DNA of 64,000 nucleotides from Mycolicibacterium mucogenicum DSM 44124 (GTDB taxonomy: Bacteria > Actinomycetota > Actinomycetes > Mycobacteriales > Mycobacteriaceae): positions 4,154,001-4,218,000 of the forward strand of contig NZ_CP062008.1 of assembly GCF_005670685.2 (NCBI RefSeq). Reading direction: 5' to 3'. The notes beneath the pieces were generated by a model. That model was not told the DNA's origin and did not search any database. It saw only the letters and a list, made by a program, of their open reading frames with translations. Below, in pieces: positions 1 through 8,737 of the stretch; position 1 is the first letter of the stretch; every line of letters starts with the position of its first letter. The position numbers and the translations under genes were made by a program.

Positions 1-335
1 GCGCGTTGGGTATCGCCGAAGAGATGCGCGAGGCCGGCATCGCCTCGAACACGCTGTGGCCCCGCACCCTGGTCGCCACCGCCGCGGTGCAGAACCTGCT
101 CGGCGGCGACGAGGCGATGGCCAAGGCCCGCAGGCCCGAGGTGTACTCCGACGCCGCCTACGCCATCTTCAACAAGCCGGCCCGTGAATACACCGGGCAG
201 AGCCTGCTGTGCGAGGACGTACTGCTGGACTCCGGCGTCACCGACCTGTCGGTGTACAACTGCAGGCCGAATGCCGAACTCGGCGTCGACCTGTGGGTGG
301 ACACCCCCAACCCGCCCGGATACACCGGCCCCTAA
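1..335 (+). CDS. SDR-family oxidoreductase, C-terminal part (5' end outside window)
   Basis: The reading frame is open from the first base to the TAA at 333-335, so only about the last 110 residues are here. The text resembles the C-terminal half of HSDL2-like short-chain dehydrogenases: NTLWPRTLVATAAVQNL, a segment shared with Rv3224-type proteins, then an AIFNKPAREYTGQ stretch. The cofactor-binding GxxxGxG segment and the YxxxK site would lie upstream of the window. Expected role is NAD(P)-dependent oxidation or reduction of an unknown lipid or alcohol substrate. It runs convergently into the small membrane-protein gene at 332-577, overlapping it by four bases. Assignment to the SDR superfamily is fairly safe; the substrate is unknown. 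Confidence 0.7.
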   Translation, partial: ALGIAEEMREAGIASNTLWPRTLVATAAVQNLLGGDEAMAKARRPEVYSDAAYAIFNKPAREYTGQSLLCEDVLLDSGVTDLSVYNCRPNAELGVDLWVDTPNPPGYTGP

Positions 336-577
336 TCGGTGGCCGGGCAGATCTCGACACCGGTGACCATGGGCGGCCACGCCACCGTCACCTCCACGAG
401 AGCGGCCAGCGGCGCGATCGCGGGAAATGCCCGGTCCCACTGTTTCTGCACCTGCTGCACCGCATGCGGGTGCAGAAACGTCCAGGCCATCCCGATAAGC
501 AGGTACGGCAGCGCCATCCACAGCAGGAATTCGGCCATCGCGCCGACGCTGACCCGCCGGCTGAGCAAGCGCCGCAT
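332..577 (-). CDS. Small membrane protein, third gene of the MpaB-type operon
   Basis: 81 residues. A basic N-terminus is followed by a hydrophobic stretch at about residues 14-34 (MAEFLLWMALPYLLIGMAW) and a second, weaker hydrophobic region near 55-72. Its ATG (577-575) overlaps the TGA of the upstream oxygenase gene in an ATGA arrangement, so translation is probably coupled. It resembles the first gene of the operon (1458-1691): both have PYL(L/V)(I/L)G, a T-H-S/P-rich link, a helical segment ending at a basic residue and a later hydrophobic stretch with WPM/WPPM. I do not recognise a named family. A membrane partner or subunit of the neighbouring oxygenase is an inference from context. Confidence 0.65.
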   Translation of the reverse strand: MRRLLSRRVSVGAMAEFLLWMALPYLLIGMAWTFLHPHAVQQVQKQWDRAFPAIAPLAALVEVTVAWPPMVTGVEICPATD

Positions 578-1461
578 CAGATCAACGCCCCATCCCGGCG
601 AATCTGCCTGCGTACGTAGGCCAGCAGCACGTAGCTACCGGCCTGCCGGACGAACAGCGGCAGGAATCGGTTGACGAATGCGACGAGCCGGAACAGCGTC
701 TCGAACAGATACTGGCGGCCGCTGCCCCACGACATCCGCATCGCATCGCGGAACACCGGCGCCAGGAAGCCGCCCGTGAGGAACGCCAGCAGTGGCCGAA
801 ACGGCAGGGCCAGAACCGGATTGATCATCTTGAGCCGCACCAGATCGGTCAGATAGGCGCGGACGGCGTCGTCCATGGTGACCTTGGCGCAGGCCGCGGT
901 CCAGTAGTCGTCGAACTCGGCCCGGGTGGCGGGCCACTGGTCGTCGGTGACCTGCAGCGTGGTGCCGAGCGGGGCGGCCGACCGGTAGAACTGTTCGGCC
1001 AGTTCGGGTGTCAGCTCGCCGCGCAGCAGTTGGTAGACGTCCTCCATGCCGACGAACAGGCACGCGGCGACCCACATCTGCAGGTCGCGGTCAAAAGCGT
1101 TGTAGCGCACCGGGCTGTCGGGGCCGGACTGCACCTGGCGGTGCGCGGTGTCGACCGCCTTGCGCATCGCCGCCCGGTCCTCGTCATTCCCGAGGATGGC
1201 CACCGCGAGGTACTGGAACGTGGTGCGGGCGCGCTTCCACGGATGTTTGAGCAGGTTCCCCGAATCGACCTTGCTCTCCACCACGCCGTACCCGACGCCC
1301 GGCCACGACAGCTGCATGATGACGTTGGCGGCGCTGGCGGCCGCGCCCCAGAAGTCGGCGGCGTCGGCGATGGTCACCGGGTACTCGTCCCAGCGCGACG
1401 TGCGCCGCCGAATCTGGATGCGGCAGTCCGCGAGGGTCAACGCAGGTGAATCGCCCGTCAT
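577..1461 (-). CDS. Oxygenase MpaB-like family protein (DUF2236)
   Basis: 294 residues from the ATG at 1461. The text matches the DUF2236/MpaB-type family: a basic region with RARTTFQYL near the N-terminal third, an AHRQVQ segment with the conserved histidine, then YNAFDRDLQMWVAACL, the usual Y-x-A-x-D-x-x-x-x-x-W-V pattern. Characterised relatives (latex-clearing protein, ergothionase-like and mycophenolate MpaB enzymes) are haem- or metal-dependent oxygenases; the substrate here is unknown. The start was chosen because its ATG overlaps the TGA of the upstream small gene (ATGA) and an extension upstream would be low-complexity and overlap that gene. Both flanking genes are small membrane proteins, and the C-terminal part of this protein also carries hydrophobic segments, so action at the membrane is likely. 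Confidence 0.75.
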   Translation of the reverse strand: MTGDSPALTLADCRIQIRRRTSRWDEYPVTIADAADFWGAAASAANVIMQLSWPGVGYGVVESKVDSGNLLKHPWKRARTTFQYLAVAILGNDEDRAAMRKAVDTAHRQVQSGPDSPVRYNAFDRDLQMWVAACLFVGMEDVYQLLRGELTPELAEQFYRSAAPLGTTLQVTDDQWPATRAEFDDYWTAACAKVTMDDAVRAYLTDLVRLKMINPVLALPFRPLLAFLTGGFLAPVFRDAMRMSWGSGRQYLFETLFRLVAFVNRFLPLFVRQAGSYVLLAYVRRQIRRDGALI

Positions 1462-1691
1462 GGCAGGCACATGTTCGTCAGCAGCAGCATCGGCCAGAAC
1501 ACCACCGTCCGAGCGAAGACCAGCACCCGCTCGAGGCCGTGCGCCGCCTCGAACGCGCTGGTGTGGGTCACGGCCCACAGCACGCCGAGCACCAGATACG
1601 GCGCGGCGAGCATGGCGGCGGTGCCCAGCCACTCCGCGATCGTCATCTCGAAACCGAATATGCCCGGTGCACGTTCTTCGTCGTCGGTCAT
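1458..1691 (-). CDS. Small membrane protein, first gene of the MpaB-type operon
   Basis: 77 residues from the ATG at 1691. An acidic N-terminus (MTDDEERAPG) precedes two hydrophobic segments at about 22-42 and 57-75. It is similar to the 81-residue product at 332-577 and opens the operon; its TGA overlaps the oxygenase ATG. Family not recognised. The divergent methyltransferase gene starts 31 bases away, so both promoters must be packed into or around this short gap. Confidence 0.65.
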   Translation of the reverse strand: MTDDEERAPGIFGFEMTIAEWLGTAAMLAAPYLVLGVLWAVTHTSAFEAAHGLERVLVFARTVVFWPMLLLTNMCLP

Positions 1692-1710
1692 GGTGGTTTC
1701 AACGTAGGCA

Positions 1711-1722
1711 TACAGTGGCCGC
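1711..1722 (+). promoter_or_regulatory. Leaderless-type -10 element for the methyltransferase gene
   Basis: TACAGT at 1711-1716 fits the mycobacterial TANNNT -10 consensus and ends six bases before the ATG at 1723, so transcription would begin at or next to the start codon. No Shine-Dalgarno sequence is seen. Spacing is the main evidence. Confidence 0.5.
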
Positions 1723-2484
1723 ATGTCGACGTGGTCAGTCGGACGGTATGAGGCCGTCGCCGAGTTCATCGCACCCATCGCCGTCGAGGTGGTCGACGCG
1801 GTGCCGCATGGGCCCGGCACCGCACTGGTCGATCTGGCCTGCGGGACCGGTAACGCGTCGCTGCATGCGGCCGGCCTCGGCGCACAGGTCACCGGTGTCG
1901 ACATCACGCCGGAGCTGCTCGCCATCGCCGCCGCCAAACCCGGCGGCGACGCGGTCAACTGGGTCAGTGCCGACGCGTCGGCGACCGGACTGCCCGACGC
2001 CTCCTTCGACGCCGCGGTGTCCAACATGGGCGTCATCTTCGTCGAACCGACCGCGATGGTCGCCGAGCTGGCGAGGCTGCTCAAACCCGGTGCTGCCCTC
2101 GGATTTTCGACATGGGTCAAGGCCGGTGACAATCCGTTCTTCACCCCGGTCGTCGAGGTGCTGGGCCAACCGGAGCCCGGCCCGTACTCGCCCGATCAGT
2201 GGGGTGTACCCGAGCTCATCCACGAGCGGCTGGATGCCGATTTCGCCGACGTCGCCATCGAAAACAGCGTGCTCGTCTGGCAATTCGGCTCGGTGGCGGA
2301 CGCCGTACGCTTCGTCACCGACGAGTCCCCCATGCATGTCACCACGTTGACCTACCTGGACGACGAGACCCGGAGCCGACTCATCGCGGCTTTCACCGCG
2401 GCGTTCAACGCGCACGAAGCCGCCGACGGCACCGTCGCCTTCGACGCGCCGTACGCGGTGATCACGGGACGTCGCCGGGGCTGA
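1723..2484 (+). CDS. Class I SAM-dependent methyltransferase
   Basis: 253 residues. Motif I is VDLACGTGNASL at about residues 35-46, followed by an acidic residue ending strand beta-2 (GVDITPELL) and a post-I motif VSADASATGLP, then the motif II strand (FDAAVSNMGVIF) and LLKPGAAL as motif III. This is the layout of Methyltransf_11/25 small-molecule methyltransferases, and the length is typical. The acceptor is unknown. The gene is divergent from the MpaB operon and ends two bases before the stop of the next, convergent gene. Confidence 0.8.
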   Translation: MSTWSVGRYEAVAEFIAPIAVEVVDAVPHGPGTALVDLACGTGNASLHAAGLGAQVTGVDITPELLAIAAAKPGGDAVNWVSADASATGLPDASFDAAVSNMGVIFVEPTAMVAELARLLKPGAALGFSTWVKAGDNPFFTPVVEVLGQPEPGPYSPDQWGVPELIHERLDADFADVAIENSVLVWQFGSVADAVRFVTDESPMHVTTLTYLDDETRSRLIAAFTAAFNAHEAADGTVAFDAPYAVITGRRRG

Positions 2485-2486
2485 AT

Positions 2487-3956
2487 TCAGTTGGCCTGAT
2501 ACAGGATTCCGCGGGCGATGGCCTCGCGAATCTCGGGCAGCGCCGCCTCGGCGAGCGCGTCGGCGTCGACACCGTGATGCGCGGCGAGCAGCCCGATGAG
2601 CGTGCCCAACGGCACCTCGCCCCGGCAGCCGGCCAGCAGGGCGGTGAAGACCTCGTCCACCCCGAGGACCGCGCCCGGCCCGCCGGGACGACGGACGGCG
2701 CAGCCGATCTCCTGCCAGCCGTCCGGACCCGGCAGTGAATGCTGTTCCAGCAGTACCGGAGCGGTCGAGAGCCGGGCGGCCAGCAACGCCTCGTCCGAAG
2801 TGTCGCGCAGGTAGGCCCGACGGGCGAAGAACGCCTCCACCTCGACACCCGTGATGGGTTCGTCGGTGATCTCCTCGAGCATCTGTTCAGGCGCTTCACC
2901 CGGACGCGGCACGCGCAGCGAGATCAGCCCCATGCCGATCCCGGTGATGCCCTCGGCGTCGAACCAGTCCAGCCAGTCCGCGCCGCGCTGTGCGATCTGT
3001 TCCGCGGACTCGCCCGCGTCGGCCAGCCACAGCGACGCATAGCTGACCGGGTCGGCCAGTTCCCGTTGCACCACCCAGGCGTGCAGCCCGGTGCCGGCCA
3101 GCCAGTCCTGCACCCGGGCCCGCCAATCGTCATCCCGGACAATCCAATTGGCCATGATCTGGGCGGTGCCACCGGGCGTCAGGTAGTTGCCGACGTTCTC
3201 GATGATGGTGCGGCACAGCCCATCTCCGGCCACGCCCGAATCACGGTAGATGTAGTCCTGGGCACCCGCGCCCACCACGAACGGCGGGTTGGACACGATC
3301 AGGTCGAACCGCTCCCCCGCCACCGGCTCGAACAGGCTGCCGGCCCGCAGATCCCAGGACATCCCGTTGAGGCCCGCGGTGGCCCGCGCCAGCGTCAGTG
3401 CCCGCGGGTTGGTGTCGGTGGCCACGATGTCGGCGCAGTGCCGGTTCAGGTGCAGTGCCTGGATGCCGCAGCCGGTGCCCAGATCGAGCGCGCGTTGCAC
3501 CGGGGTGCGAATCACGGCCCGGGCCAACGACATCGACGCGCCGCCGATGCCGAGCACATGCTCGCGCTCGACCGGCCCGCCGCGCAGGGCGGCATCCTGG
3601 TCGGAGACGACGAAATAATCGCGAATCCCGTCCGAATGCGGGCGGATGTCGAGGGCCGCCCGGACCGCGTCGTTCACCTCGAGCACGCCGGCCGCCGCCA
3701 GCTCGTCGAGGCCGGCCGACGGGAACGCCGCCTGCACCGCGTCCACCGGTTCGTCGGTGCCGAGCAGGAACAGGCGCACCAACGTGGCCAGTCGGCCGCC
3801 GTCTGCCGTCGCCCGCAGCGCCGGCCACCACACGCCGCGGCCCATCGCGGCGTTCGCGTCGTCGCCGAGCAGTTCGGCCACCCCGTCGGTGGTGTATCCG
3901 GCCGAGCGCAGATCAGCGCCGAGGGCTTCCACCAACAACGGGTCCAGTGCGGTCAA
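2487..3956 (-). CDS. Two-part methyltransferase with N-terminal DUF7059-like region and NPPF motif
   Basis: 489 residues. The first third ([23 protein letters not shown] and following) looks like the winged-helix-like N-terminal region of actinobacterial methyltransferases. The SAM domain follows: DLGTGCGIQALHL (motif I) near 165-178 and VSNPPFVVG near 240. NPP(F/Y) is typical of N6-adenine or glutamine methyltransferases of the small-domain class. A C-terminal extension of about 150 residues is present. The start is a TTG at 3956 that overlaps the TGA of the upstream SRAP gene (TTGA); longer forms would run deep into that gene. Target (RNA, DNA or protein) is unknown. Confidence 0.7.
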   Translation of the reverse strand: MTALDPLLVEALGADLRSAGYTTDGVAELLGDDANAAMGRGVWWPALRATADGGRLATLVRLFLLGTDEPVDAVQAAFPSAGLDELAAAGVLEVNDAVRAALDIRPHSDGIRDYFVVSDQDAALRGGPVEREHVLGIGGASMSLARAVIRTPVQRALDLGTGCGIQALHLNRHCADIVATDTNPRALTLARATAGLNGMSWDLRAGSLFEPVAGERFDLIVSNPPFVVGAGAQDYIYRDSGVAGDGLCRTIIENVGNYLTPGGTAQIMANWIVRDDDWRARVQDWLAGTGLHAWVVQRELADPVSYASLWLADAGESAEQIAQRGADWLDWFDAEGITGIGMGLISLRVPRPGEAPEQMLEEITDEPITGVEVEAFFARRAYLRDTSDEALLAARLSTAPVLLEQHSLPGPDGWQEIGCAVRRPGGPGAVLGVDEVFTALLAGCRGEVPLGTLIGLLAAHHGVDADALAEAALPEIREAIARGILYQAN

Positions 3957-4735
3957 AACAGGGTTCCTTCGGGTTCGTTCTTCGCGGGCTCGATCAGTTC
4001 GGGGCCATTGTTGCGAATGCTGTTGACCAACTTGGACACCTCGCGGGTGACGATGCGGTCCAGGTCGCCGTGCCCGCGCAACAGCCCTTCGTCGATGGGC
4101 GCGTCGGGATCCAGCCAGCGGTTCCAATCGGCGGCGCTGATGGTCAGTGGCATGCGGTCGTGGATGTCGGCCAGTGGCCCGACCGACTCCGTCGTGATGA
4201 TGGTGCAGCTGACGAGGGGAAGACTGTCTTTGGGCGCGCCGGCGGGCCGCCACGTCGTCCACAATCCGCCCATGAACAACAGCTCGTCGTCGGCGGCATG
4301 CATGTAGAACGGGGTTTTGGTGGCCTTCTTGCCGTCGGCGGCCGGGTTGGGCCGCCACTCGTACCAGCCGTCCATCGGGATGAGGCAGCGCTTCGATTTC
4401 GCCGAACCCCGGAACGCCGGTGACGTGGTCAGTGTCTCGGCGCGTGCGTTGATCAGCAGCGGCCCCTTGGTGTCGGGCGCGCCGTCGGCCGTGGTCTTCA
4501 CCCACGGCGGGATCAGGCCCCAGCGCATCGACCGGATCCGGCGGGTGGCCTCGTCGTCGGGTTCGGTATGCCGCCGCACCACGGTGCTGATGGTCGTGGT
4601 CGGCGCCACGTTGTAGTTGGCCTGGTCACCGCCGTCTTTGGCGGCCTCCGAGGCCTTGGCGGCGGTCTCGTCGAGCGCCTGGATTTTCTCGGCCAGGAGC
4701 GCCGGGTCGGTGGTGACTGCAAATCGCCCGCACAT
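3953..4735 (-). CDS. SRAP/HMCES-type abasic-site processing protein
   Basis: 260 residues starting MCGRF, the hallmark of the SRAP family: after removal of Met1, Cys2 forms a covalent adduct with abasic sites in single-stranded DNA. Other family features are visible: the N-Y-N-V-A-P-T segment near residue 40, [11 protein letters not shown] near 72, INARAET near 97, [11 protein letters not shown] near 116 (conserved Glu) and IHDRMPL near 190 (conserved His). Length is typical. This corresponds to Rv3226c. Its ATG lies 18 bases from that of the divergent aroA. Confidence 0.92.
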   Translation of the reverse strand: MCGRFAVTTDPALLAEKIQALDETAAKASEAAKDGGDQANYNVAPTTTISTVVRRHTEPDDEATRRIRSMRWGLIPPWVKTTADGAPDTKGPLLINARAETLTTSPAFRGSAKSKRCLIPMDGWYEWRPNPAADGKKATKTPFYMHAADDELLFMGGLWTTWRPAGAPKDSLPLVSCTIITTESVGPLADIHDRMPLTISAADWNRWLDPDAPIDEGLLRGHGDLDRIVTREVSKLVNSIRNNGPELIEPAKNEPEGTLF

Positions 4736-4742
4736 ACCAGGC

Positions 4743-4748
4743 AGGATA
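4743..4748 (-). promoter_or_regulatory. Leaderless-type -10 element for the SRAP gene
   Basis: On the minus strand TATCCT (4748 to 4743) is followed by seven bases and then the ATG at 4735. This fits a TANNNT -10 with transcription starting at the initiation codon, and it would fix the start so that Cys2 is exposed. It sits inside the 18-base gap to aroA. Confidence 0.5.
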
Positions 4749-4753
4749 GGGGC

Positions 4754-6028
4754 ATGGAACTCTGGCCCGCACCGTCGGTGACCGGTCCGGTGCAGGCCAC
4801 TGTCACCGTGCCGGGATCGAAGTCACAGACCAATCGGGCGCTGATCTTGGCGGCCCTCGCCACCCCCCAGGGCACCTCCACCGTCAGCGGCGCACTGCGC
4901 AGCCGCGATACCAACCTGATGATCGGCGCGCTGCAGGCCCTCGGCGTGACCATCACCGGCGAGGACACCGAGCTGACCGTGGGCGGCGCCGTCTCCCCTG
5001 CCGGCGACGTGCGTGTCGACTGCGGGCTGGCCGGCACCGTGCTGCGGTTCGTCCCGCCGGTGGCGGCCTTGGGTACCGAGGCCGTCGTCTTCGATGGCGA
5101 CGAGCAGGCCAAGACCCGCCCCATCACGCCGCTGCTCGACGCGATGCGCGGCCTCGGTGTCGACATCGACGGCGACGGCATGCCGTTCACCGTGTCGGGC
5201 ACCGGGTCGGTGGCCGGCGGCGAGGTCCGGATCGACGCGTCGTCGTCGTCGCAGTTCGTGTCCGGACTGTTGTTGTCGGGAGCCACTTTCCGTGACGGCC
5301 TGACGGTCATCCACACCGGTGCGACGGTGCCGTCGCAGCCGCACATCGAGATGACCATCACGATGCTGCGCGAGGCGGACGTCGAGGTCGACGACAGCGA
5401 GCCCAACCGCTGGCACGTGGCGCCCGGCCCGATCGCGGCGCGGCACTGGGCCATCGAACCCGACCTGTCGAACTCGGTGCCGTTCCTGGCTGCGGCCGCG
5501 GTGACGGGCGGCACGGTGCGGCTGGCCCACTGGCCGCAGCAGAGCGTCCAGCCGTCCGGTGACATCCTCGAGCTGCTGGGCAAGCTGAATACCGATGTCC
5601 GCGTGGTTGATTCGCATCTGGAGGTCCGGGGCGCGCAGAGCTACCCGGGCTTCGAGGCCGACCTGAAGGCCGTCGGCGAGCTCGCGCCGTCCATGGCCGC
5701 GCTCGCCGCGCTGGCCAGCCCGGGTTCGGTGTCGACGCTGTCGGGCATCGCGCACCTGCGTGGTCACGAGACCGACCGCCTGGCCGCACTGACCAACGAG
5801 ATCAACGGGCTGGGCGGCCAGTGCCGCGAGACCGACGACGGTCTGGTCATCACGGCCGTGCCGCTGCACGAAGGCAAATGGCGGTCCTACGCCGACCACC
5901 GGATGGCCACCGCCGGCGCGATCATCGGCCTGCGGGTGCCAGGTGTCCAGGTGGAGGACATCGCCACCACGGCCAAGACGCTGCCCGACTTCCCCGGTAT
6001 GTGGGCAGACCTGCTGGCCGGGAAATAG
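4754..6028 (+). CDS. aroA: 3-phosphoshikimate 1-carboxyvinyltransferase (EPSP synthase)
   Basis: 424 residues. The sixth step of the shikimate pathway: PEP plus shikimate-3-phosphate gives EPSP. Seen in the sequence: the N-terminal PGSKSQTNR phosphate-binding motif at residues 20-28, [11 protein letters not shown] (LxAGTA/MR-type motif) near 95, [12 protein letters not shown] near 160, LRGHETDRL near 335 and YADHRMA near 378. Length and motif order fit class I enzymes. rsgA begins one base after its stop, so the two are probably co-transcribed. Confidence 0.95.
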   Translation: MELWPAPSVTGPVQATVTVPGSKSQTNRALILAALATPQGTSTVSGALRSRDTNLMIGALQALGVTITGEDTELTVGGAVSPAGDVRVDCGLAGTVLRFVPPVAALGTEAVVFDGDEQAKTRPITPLLDAMRGLGVDIDGDGMPFTVSGTGSVAGGEVRIDASSSSQFVSGLLLSGATFRDGLTVIHTGATVPSQPHIEMTITMLREADVEVDDSEPNRWHVAPGPIAARHWAIEPDLSNSVPFLAAAAVTGGTVRLAHWPQQSVQPSGDILELLGKLNTDVRVVDSHLEVRGAQSYPGFEADLKAVGELAPSMAALAALASPGSVSTLSGIAHLRGHETDRLAALTNEINGLGGQCRETDDGLVITAVPLHEGKWRSYADHRMATAGAIIGLRVPGVQVEDIATTAKTLPDFPGMWADLLAGK

Positions 6029-6029
6029 C

Positions 6030-7007
6030 TTGCGGGAGTACGACGAATCAGATGTCCGAGTGCGCTCGGGCAAGGGTTCGCGTCCCCGCACCAAGAACCG
6101 GCCGACCCACGCCGACGCCGAAGCGGCCATGGTCGTCACCGTCGACCGCGGCCGCTGGGGCTGTGCGCTGGACGGCAATCCGGACCACATCGTCACCGCG
6201 ATGCGGGCCCGCGAACTGGGCCGCACCCCGATCGTCGTCGGCGACTCGGTGGGCATCGTCGGCGACCTGTCGGGCAAGCCCGACACCCTGGCCCGCATCG
6301 TCCGCCGCGACGAACGCCGAACCGTGTTGCGCCGCACCGCCGATGACACCGACCCCACCGAACGGGTGGTGGTCGCCAACGCCGACCAGTTGTTGATGGT
6401 CGTCGCCCTGGCCGATCCCCCACCGCGCGCCGGGCTGGTGCAGCGCGCCCTGATCGCCGCGTATGTCGGCGGGCTACGGCCGATCCTGTGCCTGACCAAG
6501 AACGATCTGGCACCGGCCGAACCCTTCGCCGCCGAGTTCGCCGGCCTGGACCTGACGATCATCACGGCCGGCCGCGACGATCCGCTCGACGCCGTCGCGC
6601 CGCTGCTCGAAGGCAAGGTCACCGTGCTGCTCGGCCATTCCGGCGTCGGCAAGTCGACGTTGGTGAATCGCCTTGTGCCCGAGGCAGACCGGGCCACCGG
6701 CGAGGTGTCGGGCGTCGGGAAGGGCAAGCACACCTCGACGCAGTCGGTGGCGCTGCCGCTCGACGACGGCTGGGTCGTCGACACTCCGGGCATCCGGTCC
6801 TTCGGTCTCGCGCACATCCAGCCCGACGACGTGCTGATGGCGTTCTCGGACCTCGCCGAGGCCATCGAGGACTGCCCCCGCGGCTGCGGGCACATGGGGC
6901 CACCGGCCGACCCGGAATGCGCGCTCGACACGCTCACCGGCCCGGCCGTCGACCGCGTCGAGGCGGCCCGTCGTCTTCTCGCGGTGCTGAACGAGCCGAC
7001 GTACTAA
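6030..7007 (+). CDS. rsgA: Ribosome small-subunit-dependent GTPase A
   Basis: 325 residues. A circularly permuted GTPase that checks late 30S maturation. The G4 motif (TKND) comes before the P-loop GHSGVGKST, and G3 (DTPG) follows, as expected for the YjeQ/RsgA family. The C-terminal zinc site is CPRGCGHMGP...C. The start is a TTG at 6030, one base after the aroA stop; it reproduces the REYDESDV N-terminus that I remember from Rv3228, whereas any longer form would lie inside aroA. The TAA overlaps the stop codon of the convergent gene at 7004. Confidence 0.92.
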   Translation: MREYDESDVRVRSGKGSRPRTKNRPTHADAEAAMVVTVDRGRWGCALDGNPDHIVTAMRARELGRTPIVVGDSVGIVGDLSGKPDTLARIVRRDERRTVLRRTADDTDPTERVVVANADQLLMVVALADPPPRAGLVQRALIAAYVGGLRPILCLTKNDLAPAEPFAAEFAGLDLTIITAGRDDPLDAVAPLLEGKVTVLLGHSGVGKSTLVNRLVPEADRATGEVSGVGKGKHTSTQSVALPLDDGWVVDTPGIRSFGLAHIQPDDVLMAFSDLAEAIEDCPRGCGHMGPPADPECALDTLTGPAVDRVEAARRLLAVLNEPTY

Positions 7008-7459
7008 CGGGCCACCAGCATCGTGGCGCGGTAGTCCGGCAGCGCGATGGTGCCCGGCGTCTCGGGATACGGGTCCAGCGACCGCAATTCGACGGTGTAC
7101 CCGCCGACCGTCTCGGTCAGGTGGGTCTGTCCCGGTGCGGGATTGGTGTTGAACTCCAGCGTCGTCGGCTGCCGGCCGTCGGGTGTGACGATGACCGCGA
7201 TCCGGGCCGCGCCCGTCCAGACGCATGACACGCGCGTCGGGCACCGCGAATCATCAAGTACCCGATCGAATTTCAGCCGCAGCCCCGCGCCGTCGACCAC
7301 CGCGTCCTGCCCACCGGCCAGGACGAACTCGTGGCCGAGTTGCGCGGTGGTGGTGTCGGGCCGAGCCTGCCCGGGCGAGCAGGCGATGGCGATCGCCACC
7401 CCCGGCACAACCAGGACACGCGAAAACCCCCAAAACCGTTTGGTTCTGGGGGTTTTCAC
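7004..7459 (-). CDS. Small exported protein of unknown function (start uncertain)
   Basis: Up to 151 residues. The N-terminal region has a basic stretch and then VLVVPGVAIAIAC, which could be a signal or lipoprotein signal with a weak lipobox (AIAC). The mature part has two cysteines near the DSRCPTRVSCVWTG segment; D-x-R-C-P-x-x-x-x-C-x-W is common in small secreted actinobacterial proteins of unknown function. The long form starts at a GTG (7459) that falls inside the desA3 terminator hairpin. Shorter forms from GTG at 7408 or 7399 would lose the basic n-region. The gene converges on rsgA and its stop overlaps the rsgA stop. Confidence 0.6.
   Translation of the reverse strand: MKTPRTKRFWGFSRVLVVPGVAIAIACSPGQARPDTTTAQLGHEFVLAGGQDAVVDGAGLRLKFDRVLDDSRCPTRVSCVWTGAARIAVIVTPDGRQPTTLEFNTNPAPGQTHLTETVGGYTVELRSLDPYPETPGTIALPDYRATMLVAR
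7423..7456 (-). terminator. Intrinsic terminator hairpin downstream of desA3
   Basis: Arms 7423-7437 and 7442-7456 pair over 15 positions with one mismatch (A7433/C7446) around a four-base loop. The stem has five consecutive G-C pairs and on the minus strand ends in GGGGGTTTT. It lies 12 bases beyond the desA3 stop codon. Confidence 0.8.
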
Positions 7460-7467
7460 CGAACTTG

Positions 7468-8721
7468 CTAGGCGGCGGCGCGCTTGGCCCGACGGCGACC
7501 ACGCACGGTGGCGATGGCCGTCTTCAGACCGCGCTTGTTGCCGGTCGCCGGGTCGACGGCGCCGAAGCTCTCGTCGAGCTCGACGAACATCCGCTCGCTC
7601 CGGGTCTCCGGGGCATCGTCGACGGTGTCGATCAGATACTTGTCCGGCACCGACAGCTTGGCGATGGTGCGCCACGTCTTGCCGTACTGCACCAGGAAGT
7701 TCCCGGTGGTGTAGGGCAGGTCGTACTTCTCGCACAGCGCCCGAACGCGGATCGAGATCTCGTACAGCCGGTTGCTGGGCAGGTCCGGGTACAGGTGGTG
7801 CTCGATCTGGTGGCTCAGGTTGCCGCTCATGAAGCGCAGCACCGGACCCGAGTTGAAGTTGGCACTGCCCAGCATCTGGCGCAGGTACCACTCGCCCTTG
7901 GATTCGCCGACCATGTCGGTCTTGGTGAACTTCTCGGCGCCATCGGGGAAATGGCCGCAGAAGATCACCGCGTTGGCCCACACGTTGCGGATGACGTTGG
8001 CCAGGAAGTTGGCCTTCATCGTCGACTTGAACGTGGCACCCGGGGACAGGGATGTGAGCGCGGGGTACGCGACGTAGTCCTTGGTCAGCTGGTGCACGGC
8101 CTTGGTGCTGAACTCACGCACGCGAATCATGGTCGCCTTGCGGTCGTCACGGCCCTTGAAGATCTTGCCGAGCTCCAGGTGCTGCAGACCGACGCCCCAC
8201 TCGAACAACAACGCCAGGACGGTGTTGAACCCGAGGTTGAAGAGGTGGTGCGGCTTCCACCTGATGTCACGCGTGACGCGCAGCAGGCCGTAGCCCACAT
8301 CGTCGTCCATCCCGAGGATGTTCGTGTACTTGTGGTGCATGAAGTTGTGGGTGAACCGCCAGTGCTTGGAGACCCCGTTCATGTCCCACTCCCACGTCGA
8401 GGAGTGAATCTCGGGATCGTTCATCCAGTCCCACTGGCCGTGCATGACGTTGTGGCCGATCTCCATGTTCTCGACGATCTTGGCCACGCCCAGGGTGCTT
8501 GCCCCGGCCCACCAGTACGCCCGCTTCGAGCTGCGCAACAGCAGCAGGCGGCCGGCCACTTCGAGAGCACGTTGTGCCGCGATGGTGCGGCGGATGTACC
8601 GGGCGTCGCGGACGCCGCGGGATTCTTCGATGTCTTGCCGGATCGCGTCCAGCTCAACGCCCAGAGCCTCGATATCGGCTTCGGTCAGGTGCGCGAACTC
8701 AGGTACGTCAGTGACTGCCAT
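7468..8721 (-). CDS. desA3: Membrane acyl-CoA delta-9 desaturase DesA3
   Basis: 417 residues. An integral-membrane di-iron desaturase that makes oleoyl-CoA from stearoyl-CoA (Rv3229c type). All three histidine boxes are visible: HNVMH at 90-94, HNFMHH at 125-130 and HQIEHH in the C-terminal third. Hydrophobic stretches surround boxes one and two and the central region. The C-terminus is basic (RGRRRAKRAAA), a region known to carry a degradation signal in M. tuberculosis DesA3. The electron donor, an NADPH-dependent 2Fe-2S flavoprotein, is encoded just upstream (8815-9963). A good GGAGGT-like site precedes the ATG, and the upstream gap contains the TAACCTACG repeat element. Confidence 0.93.
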   Translation of the reverse strand: MAVTDVPEFAHLTEADIEALGVELDAIRQDIEESRGVRDARYIRRTIAAQRALEVAGRLLLLRSSKRAYWWAGASTLGVAKIVENMEIGHNVMHGQWDWMNDPEIHSSTWEWDMNGVSKHWRFTHNFMHHKYTNILGMDDDVGYGLLRVTRDIRWKPHHLFNLGFNTVLALLFEWGVGLQHLELGKIFKGRDDRKATMIRVREFSTKAVHQLTKDYVAYPALTSLSPGATFKSTMKANFLANVIRNVWANAVIFCGHFPDGAEKFTKTDMVGESKGEWYLRQMLGSANFNSGPVLRFMSGNLSHQIEHHLYPDLPSNRLYEISIRVRALCEKYDLPYTTGNFLVQYGKTWRTIAKLSVPDKYLIDTVDDAPETRSERMFVELDESFGAVDPATGNKRGLKTAIATVRGRRRAKRAAA

Positions 8722-8737
8722 ATCGACCTCCTTCCAG

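Noticed and set aside
2739..4307. Plus-strand open frame of about 520 codons opposite the methyltransferase and SRAP genes
   Set aside because: Composition (Arg, Gly, His, Gln rich) is that of an antisense shadow; the minus-strand genes carry clear motifs.
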